Of a stretch of DNA of 15,288 nucleotides, positions 13,902 through 15,288 are shown in pieces. The stretch is from JAUWPO01 sp965603285 (GTDB lineage Bacteria > Chloroflexota > Anaerolineae > Anaerolineales > UBA4823). The stretch's first letter is position 1. The number at the start of each line of letters is the position of its first letter. Both the position numbers and the translations under genes were made by a program. A model generated the notes under the pieces. That model searched no databases. It saw nothing but the letters and a program-made list of their open reading frames with translations, and had not been told where the DNA came from. The stretch covers positions 1 through 15,288 of the forward strand of contig CBFDCK010000072.1 of NCBI GenBank assembly GCA_965603285.1, given 5' to 3'.

Positions 13902-15236
13902 ATGAACAAAAAAATACGATCGATTATCAAAGTTGTCTCTATCTCTACGTTAGTGCTTGCCGCTTGTGCCACTGCACTCCAGGCTGCACCGCAGGAGGAA
14001 TCGACTCCCGTGGAGACAAAGGTTCAAGATACTCCCACGGCTAACCCTTCAACTAAGGTGACCCCGGTTCAAGAAAAGGTTGAGACCAGTGATGTCTCCG
14101 CCACGGTTGAAACGGAACCGGTCGAGTCTACAGAGCCGATCCAATCAGAGCCACCATCCGGAGAGGCATTGCTGGATCCGGATGAAAAGCCTCCCTCGGG
14201 CACACAAAACGAGTTCAGTACTGATTTCAGACTACACACGGTGCCCTATTCTGAGATTCTCTCTGGTGGTCCTCCTAAAAACGGGATTCCTGCTGTCGAC
14301 GACCCGCAGTTCATCAGTATAGAGGAAGCCGATGAATGGTTAGAACCGCTTGAGCCGCTGATCTTCTTCAAAGTCGGCGACGATGCGCGCGCTTATCCCA
14401 TCCAAATTCTGATGTATCACGAGATTGTCAATGACATCGTGGGTGATGTTCCTGTTGTGGTTACATTCTGCCCCTTGTGCAACACCGGCATCGCCTTTGA
14501 GCGTACGGTGGATGGGGAGGTGCTCGACTTTGGCACCACCGGGCGCCTGCGGTTCAGCAACCTGATCATGTACGACCGCCAGACTGAAACATGGTGGCAG
14601 CAGGCGTCTGGTGAAGCGATCGCCGGGGACCTGACGGGCACCCAGCTTGCTTTCCTGCCAGCTTCAATTATCTCGTGGGAGGAGTTTAAATCCAGTTTCC
14701 CGGATGGCACAGTGCTTTCACGTGAAACGGGCTTTAACCGCTCGTATGGTCGCAATCCTTACACGGGTTATGACAACATCAACAACTCCCCGTTTTTGTA
14801 TCGAGGTCCAAGTACCCCTGACGAGCTGCCGGCTGTAGCTCGTGTGCTCACGGTTGACATGGGTGCAGAAGTAGTAGCATACCCGTACCTCACCCTGGAA
14901 GAGATACACGTTGCCAACGACACAATCGCTGGGCAGGATATTGTTGTTTTCTGGCAGACCGGAACGGCTTCTGCGCTGGATGTGGGTACGGTCGCTGGAG
15001 GCCGGGATGTGGGCACTGCCAATGCTTTCTCCCGTGAGGTTGATAAGCAGACCTTGACCTTTAGCTACGATGGCTCAAATATCCTTGACGACCAGACCGG
15101 CAGCGAATGGAGCGTGCTTGGTCAGGCGCTGAGCGGCGAGCTGGATGGCACCCAGCTTGAGCCAGTTGTTGCGGTCAATCACTTCTGGTTCTCTTGGGCA
15201 GCCTTCAAACCAGAAACCAGAATTTACCAGCCCTAA
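13902..15236 (+). CDS. DUF3179 lipoprotein with CPLC motif, 444 aa
   Basis: An N-terminal lipoprotein signal (STLVLAAC, lipid Cys22) is followed by a ~90-residue Pro/Thr/Glu-rich linker and then the DUF3179 domain to the end, so the protein is predicted to sit on the outer face of the membrane. The domain shows DDARAYPIQILMYHEIVND, VPVVVTFCPLCNTGIAFER (Cys190 and Cys193), TGRLRFSNLIMYDRQTETWW, then SGEAIAGDLTGTQL and a C-terminal DDQTGSEWSVLGQALSGELD. The function of DUF3179 is not established; the conserved Cys pair suggests thiol or metal chemistry. AAGGAG lies about 9 nt before the ATG. It is homologous to the TGA-interrupted protein at 933-2036 and supplies the Cys form for comparison. 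The palindromic repeat begins at its stop codon. Confidence 0.92.
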   Translation: MNKKIRSIIKVVSISTLVLAACATALQAAPQEESTPVETKVQDTPTANPSTKVTPVQEKVETSDVSATVETEPVESTEPIQSEPPSGEALLDPDEKPPSGTQNEFSTDFRLHTVPYSEILSGGPPKNGIPAVDDPQFISIEEADEWLEPLEPLIFFKVGDDARAYPIQILMYHEIVNDIVGDVPVVVTFCPLCNTGIAFERTVDGEVLDFGTTGRLRFSNLIMYDRQTETWWQQASGEAIAGDLTGTQLAFLPASIISWEEFKSSFPDGTVLSRETGFNRSYGRNPYTGYDNINNSPFLYRGPSTPDELPAVARVLTVDMGAEVVAYPYLTLEEIHVANDTIAGQDIVVFWQTGTASALDVGTVAGGRDVGTANAFSREVDKQTLTFSYDGSNILDDQTGSEWSVLGQALSGELDGTQLEPVVAVNHFWFSWAAFKPETRIYQP

Positions 15237-15288
15237 ACCTCCCGCAGGTAAAACCTCCCGCGGGTTAATTAATCCATTCGCGTAAGGA
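15235..15288. repeat. Palindromic repeat copy at the window end
   Basis: Two tandem arms, AACCTCCCGCAGG and AACCTCCCGCGGGTT, are followed by TAATTAATCCATTCGCGTAA. The second arm and its flank parallel the 9392-9507 unit (AACCTCCCGCGGGTT then CATTCACGCAATGA), so this is another copy of that family, probably continuing past the window. The first arm overlaps the stop codon of the DUF3179 gene. Confidence 0.7.

Overview
The window reads as chromosomal DNA of a bacterium of intermediate GC content. The best guess is a member of the Chloroflexota (Anaerolineae-like). That guess rests on the gene set: a DUF4013 membrane protein, two DUF3179 lipoproteins, a small EF-Tu-like protein, a CxxC-less thioredoxin-reductase-like flavoprotein, and abundant GC-rich palindromic intergenic repeats. 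No rRNA, tRNA, CRISPR array or transposase gene was found, so placement is an inference.

Layout. 1-549: 3' end of a DUF4013 membrane protein and its terminator. 812-2036: a 45-residue membrane peptide overlapping a DUF3179 lipoprotein gene whose frame is interrupted by one TGA at 1386-1388. 2091-2375 (minus): a DUF427 protein. 2584-3994 (minus): a ccdA-tlpA thiol-redox pair. 3995-4640: repeats, then a small frame-disrupted membrane gene with its own terminator. 4686-5597 (minus): a DUF547 protein, divergent from an 86-residue translation-factor-like protein (5850-6110). 6420-7793: a fused glutaredoxin-like/thioredoxin-reductase-like flavoprotein. 7907-8389 (minus): DinB. 8751-9383: HAD phosphatase. 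9392-9698: tandem palindromic repeats beside a gene remnant. 9832-11461 (minus): a DUF47/PiT phosphate-transport pair. 11898-13673: prolyl-tRNA synthetase. 13902-15236: a second DUF3179 lipoprotein.

Main finding. The TGA in the first DUF3179 gene sits exactly at the first Cys of the family's conserved CPxC motif. The second DUF3179 protein of the window has an intact CPLC there. The frame stays open and homologous for 215 codons after the TGA. A compact hairpin follows 13 nt after it (apex 19-22 nt after), with the position and shape of a bacterial SECIS element. The simplest reading is a selenoprotein with a U-P-I-C motif, probably an undescribed selenoprotein form of DUF3179. A point-mutated pseudogene or a base-call error remains possible. 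No sel genes lie in the window.

Functional themes. Several genes concern thiol or selenol redox chemistry outside or at the membrane: two DUF3179 lipoproteins, CcdA, TlpA and the TrxR-like flavoprotein. The rest are housekeeping (ProS), phosphate uptake, or small proteins of unknown role. A palindromic repeat family with core AACCTCCCGCGGG(A)GGTT punctuates at least four intergenic regions.
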